Positions 20,781-30,954 of a stretch of DNA of 64,000 nucleotides are shown piece by piece. This DNA is from Mesostigma viride. Taxonomy: Eukaryota > Streptophyta > Mesostigmatophyceae > Mesostigmatales > Mesostigmataceae. The first letter of the stretch is position 1. Every line of letters starts with the position of its first letter. The stretch covers positions 594,203-658,202 of the forward strand of contig RPFO01000080.1 of NCBI GenBank assembly GCA_009746045.1, given 5' to 3'. Under the pieces are notes generated by a model, which was not told where the DNA came from, did no database searches, and worked only from the letters and a program-made list of their open reading frames with translations. The translations under genes and the position numbers were made by a program.

Positions 20781-21020
20781 AGAGCGCCCGGGAGGGGACA
20801 TCCTCGACGGCGAGTCCTTCCGCGCGGTCAAAATTTTTGCAGAGTGACCCCGTTTTCCTGGGGAATGGCCAGGCCAGGCCAGACAGTAATTAATAATAAT
20901 ATAGATTACCCTAATTCCTAATGGACCTATGGAGAACTCATTGTCATGGAGAACATCATGCCTTTATTAATTCAATTGCCATGGTAGGTCATTATCATGG
21001 CTATCAATTAGCCACTTATG
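20618..21020. other. Unit junction between gene 4 and gene 1 copy 2
   Basis: Contains the flanking direct repeat, then 47 bp (AGAGCGCCCGGGAGGGG... to ...CGCGCGGT, about 20782-20828) found only at internal unit junctions, then the CAAAATTTTTGCAGAG unit start at 20829 and the gene 1 poly(A) signal. Confidence 0.7.
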
Positions 21021-21626
21021 TCACCAGCCAGCAAACATGGCATTGAAATCCAGGGGGGTGCTGGGGTTAAACAACATTCCCTGCATCGCCCCCTGGTCGA
21101 TAATGGGAGGAGGGAAAACGGCCTCCATCACCCCGTGCAGGCGCAGGTGCATTGACCACAGCTCCAGCATTTCCTCTCGCGTCACGGGAACGTGCCCTCC
21201 CGCTGGTAGGTTGCGGGTAGACGAAAACGTGGCAGCCATCGCCTTGACCGCATCGTCGCAGCCCGTGTTCAGACTGGTCACCTCGACGAGCTCCTGTTCG
21301 CCGCTGCCCCACGTGATGTGAAACAGCAGGACGCGTCCGCCATCCTCTGTCACGGGACCGAGGCACGCGTCGTGGATCGCGTGAACGGGGGATTCGTTGT
21401 CGACGTCGCTCAGACGCTGCTCGAATTCATCGTGCTCGCGACAGACGCGCCTCAGCGACGTCCTGGCATCGCGCAGTCGATTCGCGAGCTGGCTGCACGC
21501 GACGTGCAAGCTTTCAACCATCGCCATCGCCTCGGCCCCTGCGTTAGTGGGCCTTGGATTCATGGTGTCGTTGTCGGATATTGCGTGAGTTTCGTCGACG
21601 GAAATGGAAAGGGGAGACGATGCCAA
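21021..21626 (-). CDS. Array gene 1, 201-aa protein, copy 2
   Basis: Same protein as the copy ending at 15579, with the same 5' and 3' flanks, 5,442 bp downstream. Intact. After about 22100 its upstream region continues into a segment that is itself repeated near 26750. Confidence 0.7.
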   Translation of the reverse strand: MASSPLSISVDETHAISDNDTMNPRPTNAGAEAMAMVESLHVACSQLANRLRDARTSLRRVCREHDEFEQRLSDVDNESPVHAIHDACLGPVTEDGGRVLLFHITWGSGEQELVEVTSLNTGCDDAVKAMAATFSSTRNLPAGGHVPVTREEMLELWSMHLRLHGVMEAVFPPPIIDQGAMQGMLFNPSTPLDFNAMFAGW

Positions 21627-22269
21627 TGCATGGGAAGACGTCGACGCAATATAAACGCGTTCCAGACGCTGGCGTTACGTCCTAACCGTCTCCTGTCCGC
21701 TGGCATGGACGCGATGACCTGGAAATGCATCGGTTGACAGACAGCAATGCCAAACTCTGCTCGCTTTTTCGACATCGAAATTTAGTATCTACGCGTTTGG
21801 GGCGATGCCCCGGATCGCATGCGTCTATAAATCGTTAAATATCCTTAAATATCCAATCGTGTGCCCCTTCTTCGTGCCAGGCGACCATCGCTTTCGTTAG
21901 ATGTCCATTTGCTGCACTGGCGAGCTTCGTGCATCTCGTCTATTGTGCCGTCGCCACATGGCACGAAATGTACTATACTCGCGCCCTGGTACAGTGATAT
22001 CGTCTGTCGTCGCGCACCTTTTTGTCTCTAGGCCTTTTCGAGTCGAAATCGCCTAAGTCCTTGGCCTCGGCGAGCAGTCTGAGGGCCTAGGGCGCGTGCG
22101 ACGCGTCGTGGGGCGTCGATACTACAGGCGTGGTACGGCGGGGCACGGGAACTACGCGTACCACGTCGTACCGTCCACCAACGTGACCAGCCTGCGCGGG
22201 GCGCGGGGAATCAACTTGACGTATATGGAATTTACTTCAGACGCTACGGAATCACTTCAAAGTACGGTG
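21627..22269. other. Upstream region of gene 1 copy 2 and direct repeat
   Basis: No supported gene. A 76-codon frame (22096-22326) crosses into the TIR below and is unlikely to be real. The stretch about 22165-22250 is a diverged direct repeat of about 26750-26840 (shared CTGCGCGGGGCGCGGGGAAT and AATTTACTTCAGACG). Confidence 0.6.
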
Positions 22270-23189
22270 TACTACAGGGGTCACCCGCAGTATCGCAACA
22301 AGAATCGCAACCAGCGCTTCGTTTAGACTTTTTTCCACAGCCGGCACCGCGCCGGCAACAATTTTCCTTGGCCGGTAGCCGGCGAATGCCGGCCAATAGC
22401 CGGCGTAGGCCGGCCACGAGCTGGCCAAGTACCTGGCTCTGTGGACAGAGGAGTGTGGAGGCACTGATGGAACGCGGGAATGCTGGTTGATAAACTTGAT
22501 TCGATGCTGGTTGAGAAACTTGTTTGAAAACTACACCCCTCACATTGTTTGTTTTACTAAATAATTCTGAGGCGCGGCGTCGACCACCTGCAACGATAAA
22601 TAGAACAAAAGATTCTTTTAATTTTTTTTAAAATAATTATTCCTGAGCGTACTCCCCTGTCTTTTTTCATAGCTACCAAACAAACAAAGAAAGTGTAAAT
22701 AAATATTCTTTGACTGCCCAACTGAAGCGCTTCTTTTGCGGTAAAAAACAAAGAATCTCTGGCTGAAAAATTTGCTCAGTTTTACTAGCCGTCAAAAGAG
22801 CAGTGCAGCCTAGTGCAGCCGGCTGGGTAGCCTGGGTTATAAAACAAACAAAGAATTATTAAATTTCGCAGCTAGTTCAACGGTTGTTTGGTAACCAAAC
22901 AAACAAACTAATCACTAATTAATTGGACGGGCACATTAGCACTTGCAACCAATAAAACGCTTTTTTCTAATTCCAAAATGCTAGGGGTGCCGGCGCTGCG
23001 GTGTAGTTGTTGTTGTTCTTGTTGCGTCCCACGCCGCACATGGGCAGCAGAGAATCTACAGAGGCCGAGGGCCGGATACCGTATATTAGGCTGCGGTGTA
23101 AGTTGTGTACCTTACAGCATGAGGTGGGCCCCGCCGCGCCGGCACCTAGGAGAGCCAGCCGTCTGGCCGGATCCGCGCCGGGTACTTTT

Positions 23190-23246
23190 CTCCACAGCCG
23201 GATCCGTCCGGATCCGGCAGCCGGATCCGACGGATCCGGCTGTAAA
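23190..23246. repeat. GGATCC-rich palindrome
   Basis: ACAGCCGGATCCGTC and its reverse complement GACGGATCCGGCTGT flank a GGATCCGG core, giving a hairpin-forming inverted repeat of about 50 bp within the TIR element. Confidence 0.7.
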
Positions 23247-23449
23247 CGAAGCGCTGATCGCAACTACGCAACTTTCCAGGAGGACCAAAAAACACTTTTG
23301 TTGCGATTCTTGCGAGGACCGATTTGGACGAAAAGTTGCGAAACTAGGCATTTCAGGCTATTTTTGGCATACCTGGGTCACCTTAACTGTTATATGGAAA
23401 TAAACTAACACCCATTTCACCGGAAAAGTTGCGAAACGGCAAACGCGTG

Positions 23450-25080
23450 GTATCGCAACTAAAGATACACCCCGACGTGAAGTATGTCACTCCTTGGCTG
23501 ACCGGCGCGAAGAATCAACCGAACTGAAATGAGCGGCGTCAGAAAAATGCTATAGCCGCAGTCGCGCAACATCTAATGATGCGCACATTATCTCGGGCTG
23601 GTTTTTACTTTTTACTGCGTCTACACGCGTTAATCATCACGGGGGTGACGATGAAAGGCAGCACTTGTTATTAGCTTCTGTATCATTGAAATTTTCGCAA
23701 CCAGTAGTTTTCGTATGATGTATTTCGCGTATTTCATCATCGTTCAGGGCCAGGAAAGTCTCGACGCCGTGATGAGATTGCCTTTCTGTCATGAGATTGC
23801 TAGCTTTCCGCTAGCCTTCTTTTTGCGGTTTCGGCATGGCGCAGTTTAGTGTACCTGCGGATACCGTCAACAAGGTAAAGTCGTTATATCATTCGGTAAG
23901 TAATCTCGGACACGTTGTTGAAGGTTTGTGGTGTTAAGTTCGCTAACTTACTACTCCTGTGTACTAGTTTGTGGTTGTGGTTTTGTACAACCGTCGTCGT
24001 AAGATTTTCATCAGTTTTGTTCATGATTAGCTGCGTCTGTACCTAATTTTCTAGAATGACGATTGATTAAACATCTAAAGGAGTTGTAGATGGTAGCACG
24101 ATGGTTTCTATTGCCTAAATTCTTCAGGAAAGATGGTATCATGGCCAGTTTTTTGTCAGCCTTTTGGCTTTGCTAGTAAAGGACGCCTGTGCAGTTGTGC
24201 AGTCCGTGCAACATCTATGGAGGCCCCAGTGCCTTGCTGACGTAGAAAAGAAGTTCGATGCAGTGTTTGTATATTTTCATCCTAGGCATGCAAATGGAGG
24301 TCATTTCTCATGTTCTGGATGCATGGGTAACACCGCCCCTTGCACCCCCTTGCTACGTGTGCATTTGGGCCTTGGTTTGTGAAGACGTCCAATATTGCAT
24401 TATCACTTAACATTGCATTGTAAGTGTCTTTTTTATCGCACCCGTGCACCCCCTGAGATTAGTGCTGTATTTAGCACCCATAGGACATATAGGACATTGC
24501 AACATGACTAATGACATGACCCCGAAGTAACTCCCTATATGCGTGTGCTTTGGTCCCAGTATGGACACTAGATTGTTATCAGGCTGGTTTCTGGACATTA
24601 TCATGCAAGGTGCAACCAGCCATAACTAGGGGTAGAGTTACACACTGGTCATCCAAGGGCTAAGTGCAGGCCAGCACGCGGTAAAATGGTGACTGTGCAT
24701 TAATATTCAAAAATTAAATTACGACACGCAGACGCTACGCGTTGATCAGGCGTCGCGTGACCGCCATGCGAACATTAATAGTTGTCGCGTATATTACATC
24801 CTCAATGATGTGGAGGTGGAGATGGAATGAGTATCTATAATGTAACCTTGAGTGACAGGGTTGCTGACACCACGGCCCGAATCACTGTTATTACACTTGT
24901 ACTGAATTGGGTCACATGCATACCCCCACCGACTTGGGGTTGGTATCCTTTATATATCCTGCCATGGACTGGAATCGTTGTCTCCTTGAATACATGTATA
25001 ACTCACATGGGTCAGGGGGCCTGCCCATATTCACCACTATATTAATCCCTAAAAGGTGCTTACACTGTCCTCGGTCACAT
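23450..25080. other. Interior of the TIR element, no gene
   Basis: AT-rich unique DNA with only short overlapping ORFs. No domain, promoter or RNA gene could be supported. Confidence 0.5.
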
Positions 25081-25084
25081 TCAT

Positions 25085-25735
25085 GCATGCATTCGCGTAT
25101 CCATGCATGCAATCACTTCCATCCCTGCAAGCATTCACGCATCCATGCATGCAAACACCATCCATCCACGCAAGCATTCACGTATCCATGCATGCAAACA
25201 CCATCCACCCCAAGCATTCACACATTCATGCATGCAAACACCATCCATCCATGCTAGCATTCACGTATCCATGCATGCAAACACCACCCATCCGTGCAAG
25301 CATTCACGTATCCATGCATGCAAACACCATCCACCCAGGCAAGCATTCACGTATCCATGCATGCAAACACCACCCATCCGTGCAAGCATTCACGCATCCA
25401 TGCATGCAAACACCATCCACCCATGCAAGCATTCACGTATCCATGCATGCAAACACCATCCACCCCAAGCTTTCAGGTATCCATGCATGCAAACACCACC
25501 CATCCATGCATGCAAACACCATCCACCCATGCAAGCATTCACACATTCATGCATGCAAACACCATCCATCCCTGCAAGCATTTACGTATCCATGCATGCA
25601 AACACCACCCATCCCTGCAAGCATTCACGTATCCATGCATGCAAACACCATCCATCCCTGCAAGCATTCACGTATCCACGCATGCAAACACCATCCATCC
25701 CTGCAAGCATTAATGCAATATCGATTCGTGTAGTT
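25085..25735 (+). repeat. 43-44-bp minisatellite, about 14 copies
   Basis: Units such as GCAAGCATTCACGTATCC followed by ATGCATGCAAACACCATCC repeat with small changes. All three plus frames stay open for 140-290 codons and encode His/Cys/Pro-rich repeats, an artefact of the unit lacking stops. Shorter CCATCCTGCGAGCATCC repeats continue to about 25860. Confidence 0.93.
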
Positions 25736-25929
25736 AGCACCCATCCTGCGAGCATCCATGCAATTACCACCCATCCTGCGAACATCCACGTGCAATCCAT
25801 GCATGCAGACACCGCCATCCATTCGATGCAAGCATTCACGTTTCCATGCAGCCACCCATCCTCGGCCCGCAGCATCAGGGTGAACACAGCATTTCCCTTG
25901 CCCGGCCTGCGGCCGGACTGTAACACTGG

Positions 25930-26700
25930 ACTGTCTCACCGCTTTAACAAAGACGGTTCAGGGCGATATATGTAGTCGCCTCAAAGTTGCACCCGCACGG
26001 CCAGCAAATGCTGGGCCGCTGCCATCCCCACTTCACAAACACACCCTCTTTCAGAATCTGTCCAGTATTGTTGCCTAATGCATCCCCGTTCGAAAGAGCG
26101 ACATAATGAAACCACACTGTGAATGAAACAACGCAGTTTGTTTAACATGCCACGGCGCCGACTATACCTCAAGACCATAGCTGTGTAATGTCGGCGGGAC
26201 AATGACGGGGTAATGACGCGCAATGACGAGACGATGACGCGCGTGATGATTAGGGAACTGTTTGATAACGAAAGGTTAGTGGTTGTAGACTAATTATAGG
26301 TCGTTGATTATTCAATGAAGAGGCGGCACACTTATGTTTTTGTTCATTATTGCACTGACTTCCGCGCGATGAATCCCACTGAACTGAACTGAACACCGCG
26401 CGGCCAATCAATCGTCAACGGCGGTAACTATTGCAAGTACATATCGGATCCTGCACGCCGATTGGCGACAATTCATTCCTTCCGGCGCACGTGTACGGCG
26501 TACTTTTGGTATACTTGCCAGGTTTGTTGCGATTCTGTTGCATTGCGGAACTCTAGAATTGGTGGGTTTTCAGTTGCGGAACTAGGTGTTGCGATACTCG
26601 AGCACGCTCCCATTTTTCATCCAAACATCACTTTTGAAAAGTGAAGGTGCCATGGTGTGCCCATACCTGCCCTTAATCGAAGTGGATGATAAAATTTTTT
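25930..26700. other. Right interior of the TIR element, no gene
   Basis: Contains a cluster of ATGACG/AATGACG repeats near 26195-26240 and TTGCGAT motifs at 26525-26600. No coding region is supported. Confidence 0.5.
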
Positions 26701-26839
26701 TTTTTGAGTTGCGATTCTTGTTGCGATACTGCGGGTGACCCCTGTACGCCGTACCGTCCTGCAACGCGTCAGATCTGCGCGGGGCGCGGGGAATTAACGG
26801 GACGTACAGCAAAATTTACTTCAGACGATACGGATCTAC

Positions 26840-27008
26840 TTCGAAGTACTCCAAACTAGCCGACGAACGCCCGAGGTAAGATTGAACTACGGAAACCCAT
26901 GTTGTACTAGTTTATACTACCCAATTAGCATGCGAAGTCAGATTGAACTACGGAAACCCATTTTCTACTAGTCTATACTACGCCGTACTTGCCCAGCCAT
27001 CACGCGGG
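26840..27008. repeat. Short tandem duplication
   Basis: ATTGAACTACGGAAACCCAT followed by a TACTAGT-TATACTA phrase occurs twice (about 26882 and 26942). A related GCGGAAACCCAA occurs near 37525. Confidence 0.6.
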
Positions 27009-27011
27009 TTC

Positions 27012-27237
27012 CGTGCCACGTGTCAGTCATCAACGGTGCCACGTGTCGGTCATCGACGGTGCCACGTGTCGGTCATCGACGGTGCCACGTGTCAGTCATC
27101 GACGGTGCCACGTGTCGGTCATCGACGGTGCCACGTGTCGGTCATCGACGGTGCCACGTGTCAGTCATCGACGGTGCCACGTGTCGGTCATCGACGGTGC
27201 CACGTGTCGGTCATCGACGGTGCCACGTGTCGGTTGT
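27012..27237 (+). repeat. 23-bp tandem repeat with a G-box in every unit
   Basis: About ten head-to-tail copies of GTGCCACGTGTCGGTCATCG plus ACG. Each contains CCACGTGTC, a G-box/ABRE-type bZIP or bHLH site, and ATCGACGGTG. Exact periodicity with no spacers excludes a CRISPR array. It lies on the 3' side of the Cys-rich gene. Confidence 0.93.
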
Positions 27238-27469
27238 AGCGTGACGGCGCGTGTCATCGCCGGGTCCGAGGACGTATGTAGGACTTAGCCGATTTCGGTC
27301 GCGAGGCCGCGGGTCCTACCTAGTGCATGATGGGCGCGCGTGGGATGACTCATTGAGCGGTACAAGAAGGTTAGGGCCGTTTATTCATAAATAGATAAGG
27401 CTTAATTTACACGAATAGGCTCTCGTTTCGAGCCTCGAATAAGAGGAGTTATCCACCCCTGAGTTCCCA

Positions 27470-28182
27470 CTAGAAATCCAACAAGTCATCGTCCTCGGAC
27501 TCGTCCAGGGTACCGTCAGACTCGTGGTTCCAGCCGGGGTTCCACATGTCGTCCTCGTCGAACGGGTCGAAGTTCTCGTCAAACATCAGGTCTATAACGT
27601 CCCCCTCGGAGCGTTCGCGGATGAGCTTGCACTTCTTGTCACAGGCCGCGGAGGGGTGGCCGAAGTCCCTGAGGACCTGCTCGCCGGCCTCTTCGGCGAT
27701 CTGGTAATCGCAGACGCGCGCGTAGTCCAGGCGCCACTCGAAGAACCCGTCGTGCTCACGGCAGCGACGGCAGAGGATGTCGCACTCCTCCCCCCCGTGG
27801 AAATGCCGCTTGACCCTCATGAGCGCCACGCGCGTCGTCCTGCGCCCGCACCGTCGGCAATGAGCGTGGGGCCTTTTAAACAGCTTGCGAGGCCGGATCG
27901 GGTCGCGACGGGCCGCGGCGGCCTGCTTGTGGGTCAGGTAAGAATCGTCTCCCTCGCGCGGCTTTCGGGGCGCCCCGGGCGCCTGGGGAACCGTGTCGGC
28001 CTGCGGGGGGCGCGGACAGCACGCGAGGGAAGAATGCACGATCGAGGTCAGCGAGAGAAACAGGACAAGCGGACACGCGAACAGACTCGGGGAAGAATGG
28101 CGGACAGAGAGAGAGTCCTCGCGCACTCGATTCTTACCTGGACAACGGCGCCGGACACCGGGGAGGAATTGGGAGTGGCCAT
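27470..28182 (-). CDS. Spliced Cys-rich protein with acidic C-terminus
   Basis: Exon 1 is 28138-28182 (15 codons); exon 2 is 27470-28000; total 191 aa. The middle is basic and Cys/His-rich: HAHCRRCGRR, then CDILCRRCREH, then CDYQ and CDKKCK, compatible with one or two zinc-ribbon-like sites. The C-terminal ~45 residues are strongly acidic (DLMFDENFDPFDEDD... SEDDDLLDF), as in transcriptional activation domains. I infer a DNA-binding regulator; no family is recognised. Poly(A) signal on the minus strand at 27380-27385. Its promoter shares TGTCCGGGCATCC and a CATAA(A/G) element with the paralogue at 29781. Confidence 0.7.
28001..28137 (-). other. Intron of the Cys-rich gene, with TTCTTCCC motifs
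   Basis: Donor CAG|GTAAGAAT, acceptor CCCGCAG|GCC, 137 nt, phase 0. It contains two ATTCTTCCC motifs. Read-through instead gives a Ser/Leu-rich frame open from 28126, an alternative start without splicing. Confidence 0.7.
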
Positions 28183-28235
28183 TCGGGGAAGATTTCGGGA
28201 GATGGGGAGAGGGCTTTCGAGGCCGTGTCTCGAGT

Positions 28236-28458
28236 GAGAGCTCGTTGCGTGGGATGCCCGGACAGAGCGGGTGTCCCGCTTATGTAGTGGCGACGGGCTC
28301 CCACGGACGGCCAGGATGATCCTCCGATCCACGGTGTGCCAATCACTCTGCCTGCGCCGCGCCAACCGATCCGATCGGACGCTCGCTCGTATCCTATTGG
28401 TGGATACTCCGAGCGCCGCGTCGAGAAAATAATCTCCCGCGATCTTATCAGAAACACA
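28236..28458. promoter_or_regulatory. Divergent promoter between Cys-rich gene and 71-aa gene
   Basis: Contains CCAATCAC near 28338, ATTGGTGG near 28397, and a CTACATAAG core element on the minus strand near 28280. The 68-bp segment 28357-28424 (CCGATCCGATCGGACGC... CGCCGCGTCG) is repeated at 28699-28766, so the 71-aa gene is bracketed by direct repeats. Confidence 0.55.
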
Positions 28459-28674
28459 ATGCCCACCAAATCCACCTCCGCAGGCCGCGAGCGCGAGATA
28501 CGCAACCTTGCAGCATCATTCAACCGCCTGATCCGGGGCATATACAGGGAGACGGAGGCCGTGAAACGGTACACCAACAACGTGGCCTACACGAGAGCGC
28601 TTACAAAACTATCGGACAAGTACAGGAGAGATGTCGACAGATTGTTTGATTCCAAGGTCATGAAGAAGCGTTAG
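28459..28674 (+). CDS. 71-aa basic protein, weak histone H3-like helix pattern
   Basis: Starts at the ATG in ACACAATGCCC and ends in KKR. The N-terminus (MPTKSTSAGR) is short and basic. The pattern F-x-RLIR-x-I followed nine residues later by RY/RF and, further on, AL...S..Y...LF resembles histone H3 from alpha-N through alpha-2 (FQRLVREI ... RF ... AL ... LF). The third helix is absent. This may be coincidence in a short helical basic protein; a viral nucleoprotein or chromatin mimic is the alternative. Confidence 0.55.
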   Translation: MPTKSTSAGREREIRNLAASFNRLIRGIYRETEAVKRYTNNVAYTRALTKLSDKYRRDVDRLFDSKVMKKR

Positions 28675-28738
28675 TAGACCCGACCCAATACGCCGCGCGC
28701 CGCGCCAACCGATCCGATCGGACGCTCGCTCGTATCCA

Positions 28739-29516
28739 ATTGGTGGATACTCCGAGCGCCGCGTCGGAAGGAGGTGCACCCCCAAGCTCACCCCTGCTCA
28801 CCCCCCCTATTTTGGACCCCAAAGACACCCCAAACCACCCCCAAAGAAGCCCTCTTTTTCAGGTGCAGCCCCCCCCCCCTACACCCCATGCACCTCTTGG
28901 AAAAAAAAAAATTCTTGGGCCAGCTTTTTGGATTTCTGGACTTAGCCAATTTCGACCTCCTCCTCTCCCTTTTTCTCTCCCTCCCTTCTCCCCGTCTCTC
29001 CCTCCCCTCCGCTCCTATTCCTTCTCTCTCCCTATGTATCCAGGGGTACATGGTCTATTTATTTTTCCTATTTTTCAGTTTTAAAAAAGGTGCAATACAA
29101 CCCCCCGGGGAGCTATGAGCATATATAGGAGTCTATTTGGCGAATAGGGCGCTCTATAGGCTCCCGGCTCCCGAGGGTCTGCATTGCACCTTTTTTTAAA
29201 CTGGAAAATAGGAAAGTATGTATACACCCTCTACCCCTGGATATATAGGGAGGGGAGAAGGGAGATGAGAGGAGGGGGTAGAGAAAAGGGGAGAGGAGAG
29301 GCCGAAAACGGCTAAGTCCGGAAATCCGAAAAAGCTGCCCAGAATTTTTTTTTTTCCAAGAGGTGCAGGGGTGCAGGGGGGGGGGTTGCACCTAAAAAAG
29401 AGGGCTTTTTTAGGGGTGGTTTGGGGTGTTTTTGGGGTCCAAAATAGGGAGGGTGAGCGGGGGTGAGCCGGGGGGGTGCACCTCCCTTTGGCGCCATACT
29501 CCTAGTATCCACCAAT
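28739..29516. repeat. 778-bp imperfect palindrome (foldback element 1)
   Basis: The two halves, about 28739-29110 and 29150-29516, are reverse complements with small differences, from ATTGGTGGATAC through GGAGGTGCACCCCC, runs of C, an A-run, TTTCGACCTCC/CTCTCC tracts and TATTTTTCAGTTT to the centre near 29128. Related palindromes are at 38093-38830. They could be transposon foldbacks or joined inverted terminal repeats of a linear genome. Confidence 0.8.
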
Positions 29517-29780
29517 GAAAGGCGCCCGTACTACCGAGTGACCGGGACGGACCTGACCGGTGACAGATGTAAGCATAAGGTACGCGGCGTCAACGCACGC
29601 GGACGCGCCCGGACAGCGGGCTTGGGACTTGGCCGAATTCGCGGGTCCGCGGTCCTAGCTAGGAGCATCTAGCTACCGTGGGAACATGATGGGACTCATT
29701 GAATAGGGGTTCATACACTCTTTTATTAATAAATAGGCGGGGTTAAAGCACGTATCTCCTATCTACCCTGGCTATCTACC
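29517..29780. other. 3' flank of the SET-C-domain paralogue
   Basis: TTTATT at 29722-29727 gives a minus-strand AATAAA for the gene ending at 29781. The stretch CGCGGTCCTAGCTAGGAGCA...CATGATGGGACTCATTGA resembles the 3' flanks of the genes ending at 27470 and 31530, pointing to duplicated gene cassettes. Confidence 0.6.
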
Positions 29781-30954
29781 TCACGCGGCGCGCGCGTCGG
29801 CGAGGACGCGGGCCGGGGACACGCCGTCCTCGTGGTATACGGCGGGCACGCCGCGGCTGGGCGGGATGGAGCTGATGCACACGGCGCGCACCCAGGTGGA
29901 CCCGTCCGTCCTCCGCTCGTACTCCAGGAACACGTTGGCATTTGGCCGCTTGGCAAGGCCGGCCCGACGCGCCTCGTGCGAGGACAGGATCGCAGCGAGC
30001 GGGCTGCGAGCGAAGTCCCTCAGTGGGACGAGTCCGATCGTGCGCCCCGGCCGGCCGGCGTGGCGAAAGGTGCTGTACACAGTGCCGTCCTGCGCGGTCG
30101 CCGGCTCGCTCAGCCAGTAGTCGGCCCCGACGCCGACTTCGTACGCCGGAATCACTTCCACGAACTTCCCCGCGGAGTCGACCCAGCGCGTCCGGCCCTT
30201 GCCGTCGTCCTGTCTGCGCACGGTCGGGTCGCGCGCCACGTGCGCGAACACAGCCGAGGCCAGGTGTCGCTTGGTCAGGGGGCCGAATGCGGGCCAGTCC
30301 TTGACGCGGTCGGAGAAGTCGATCTGGAAACTCGCTGTCGTCCGCCGTCATCTCGGCGGCGGGCCGCTTCTTGGTCGCGGGACGAGGGGCGGGCGCGGGA
30401 CGAGGCGCGGGCGCGGGCGCCGGCGTGGGCGGGAGGACGGTGTCGGATCCCTGCGCCCACGTGCCCGTTTCGTGGGACGGCGAGGCGGGGAAGCCGTAGG
30501 CGTCCGCGAACGAGCTGACCGGCGCGCTGTGCTTGAGCGGGCCGACCACTTGGCTGGAGGAGTCGGTGATGTCCGCCAGCAGGAGGTACGTCCACGGCCC
30601 CACTCGCGCGCCTTCGGGGGGCGGGGGAGGCGCGGCGAAGAGCACGGTGTCCGCGGGGCTGTCCGGTGTCGATTCGCCGCCGGACGCCGCCCCGGCGCAG
30701 TCCGGGTCGATCTCGTCGAGCGTCGGGAAGCTTCCCCATCCCAAGCCCTCCATGATGTCCACGTCCTGCATGGTGCGGATGCGAGCATAAGATGCGCGAG
30801 TGTGTTAGAGGGAAGAATTCGAGGGGCCAGACATGCGCGAGGATGGCTAGATGGGGGAAGAATGCATATAGCTCACCTTTTCGGGGAACAGGCGCAGGAT
30901 GTCGAAGGACAGTTCGGAGAGGCAGCGCAGGTCGGGCGTCTGGGCGGAATCCAT
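29781..30954 (-). pseudogene. Paralogue sharing the SET protein's C-terminal domain, no SET domain, frameshifted
   Basis: Exon 1 is 30877-30954 (26 codons, amphipathic, LSELSFDILRLFPEK); the intron is 30766-30876. Exon 2 has a Pro/Ala-rich linker with KKRP, then loses frame near 30330. The next frame continues with DFSDRVKDWPAFGPLTKR, RTIGLVPLRDF, DGSTWVRAV and SPARVLADAR, matching the C-terminal ~165 residues of the SET protein (DFSARIGDWRAFGPQTQR ... RTIGLVPLRDF ... DGSQWVRAV ... TPAQLLLAAR). A single-base lesion or a programmed shift is needed. The N-terminal half has no SET motifs. Likely a diverged partner or decoy of the SET enzyme. Confidence 0.7.
30766..30876 (-). other. Intron of the paralogue gene, with TTCTTCCC motifs
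   Basis: Donor AAG|GTGAGC, acceptor CATGCAG|GAC, 111 nt, phase 0. Two ATTCTTCCC motifs sit between them, and another GATTCTTCC lies just 5' of the start codon on the minus strand. Confidence 0.7.

Larger units (their letters stand above)
22270..26748. mobile_element. 4.5-kb TIR-flanked insertion, non-coding (putative non-autonomous DNA transposon)
   Basis: TACAGGGGTCACCCGCAGTA and the following CGCAACAAGAATCGCAAC at the left end (22270-22310) are found as a reverse complement at 26708-26748, a terminal inverted repeat of about 39 bp. CAGGGG ends are common in hAT elements, but no matching 8-bp target duplication is seen. The interior is AT-richer than the array, has no transposase, and carries GCCGG-rich subterminal repeats at 22330-22430 and 23190-23250 plus many TTGCGA motifs. 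A truncated left end persists at 37362-37508. Confidence 0.6.

Noticed and set aside
22096-22326. 76-codon ORF ending in the left TIR
   Set aside because: Runs from array sequence into the transposon end; present in two copies only because the DNA is duplicated.
25056-25975. 290-codon ORF of HACKHHPS-type repeats
   Set aside because: All three plus frames and part of the minus frames are open because the 43-bp unit has no stop codon; no start context or codon bias.
27012-27237. Possible CRISPR array
   Set aside because: Repeats are directly contiguous with no unique spacers, no cas genes occur, and the DNA is eukaryotic.
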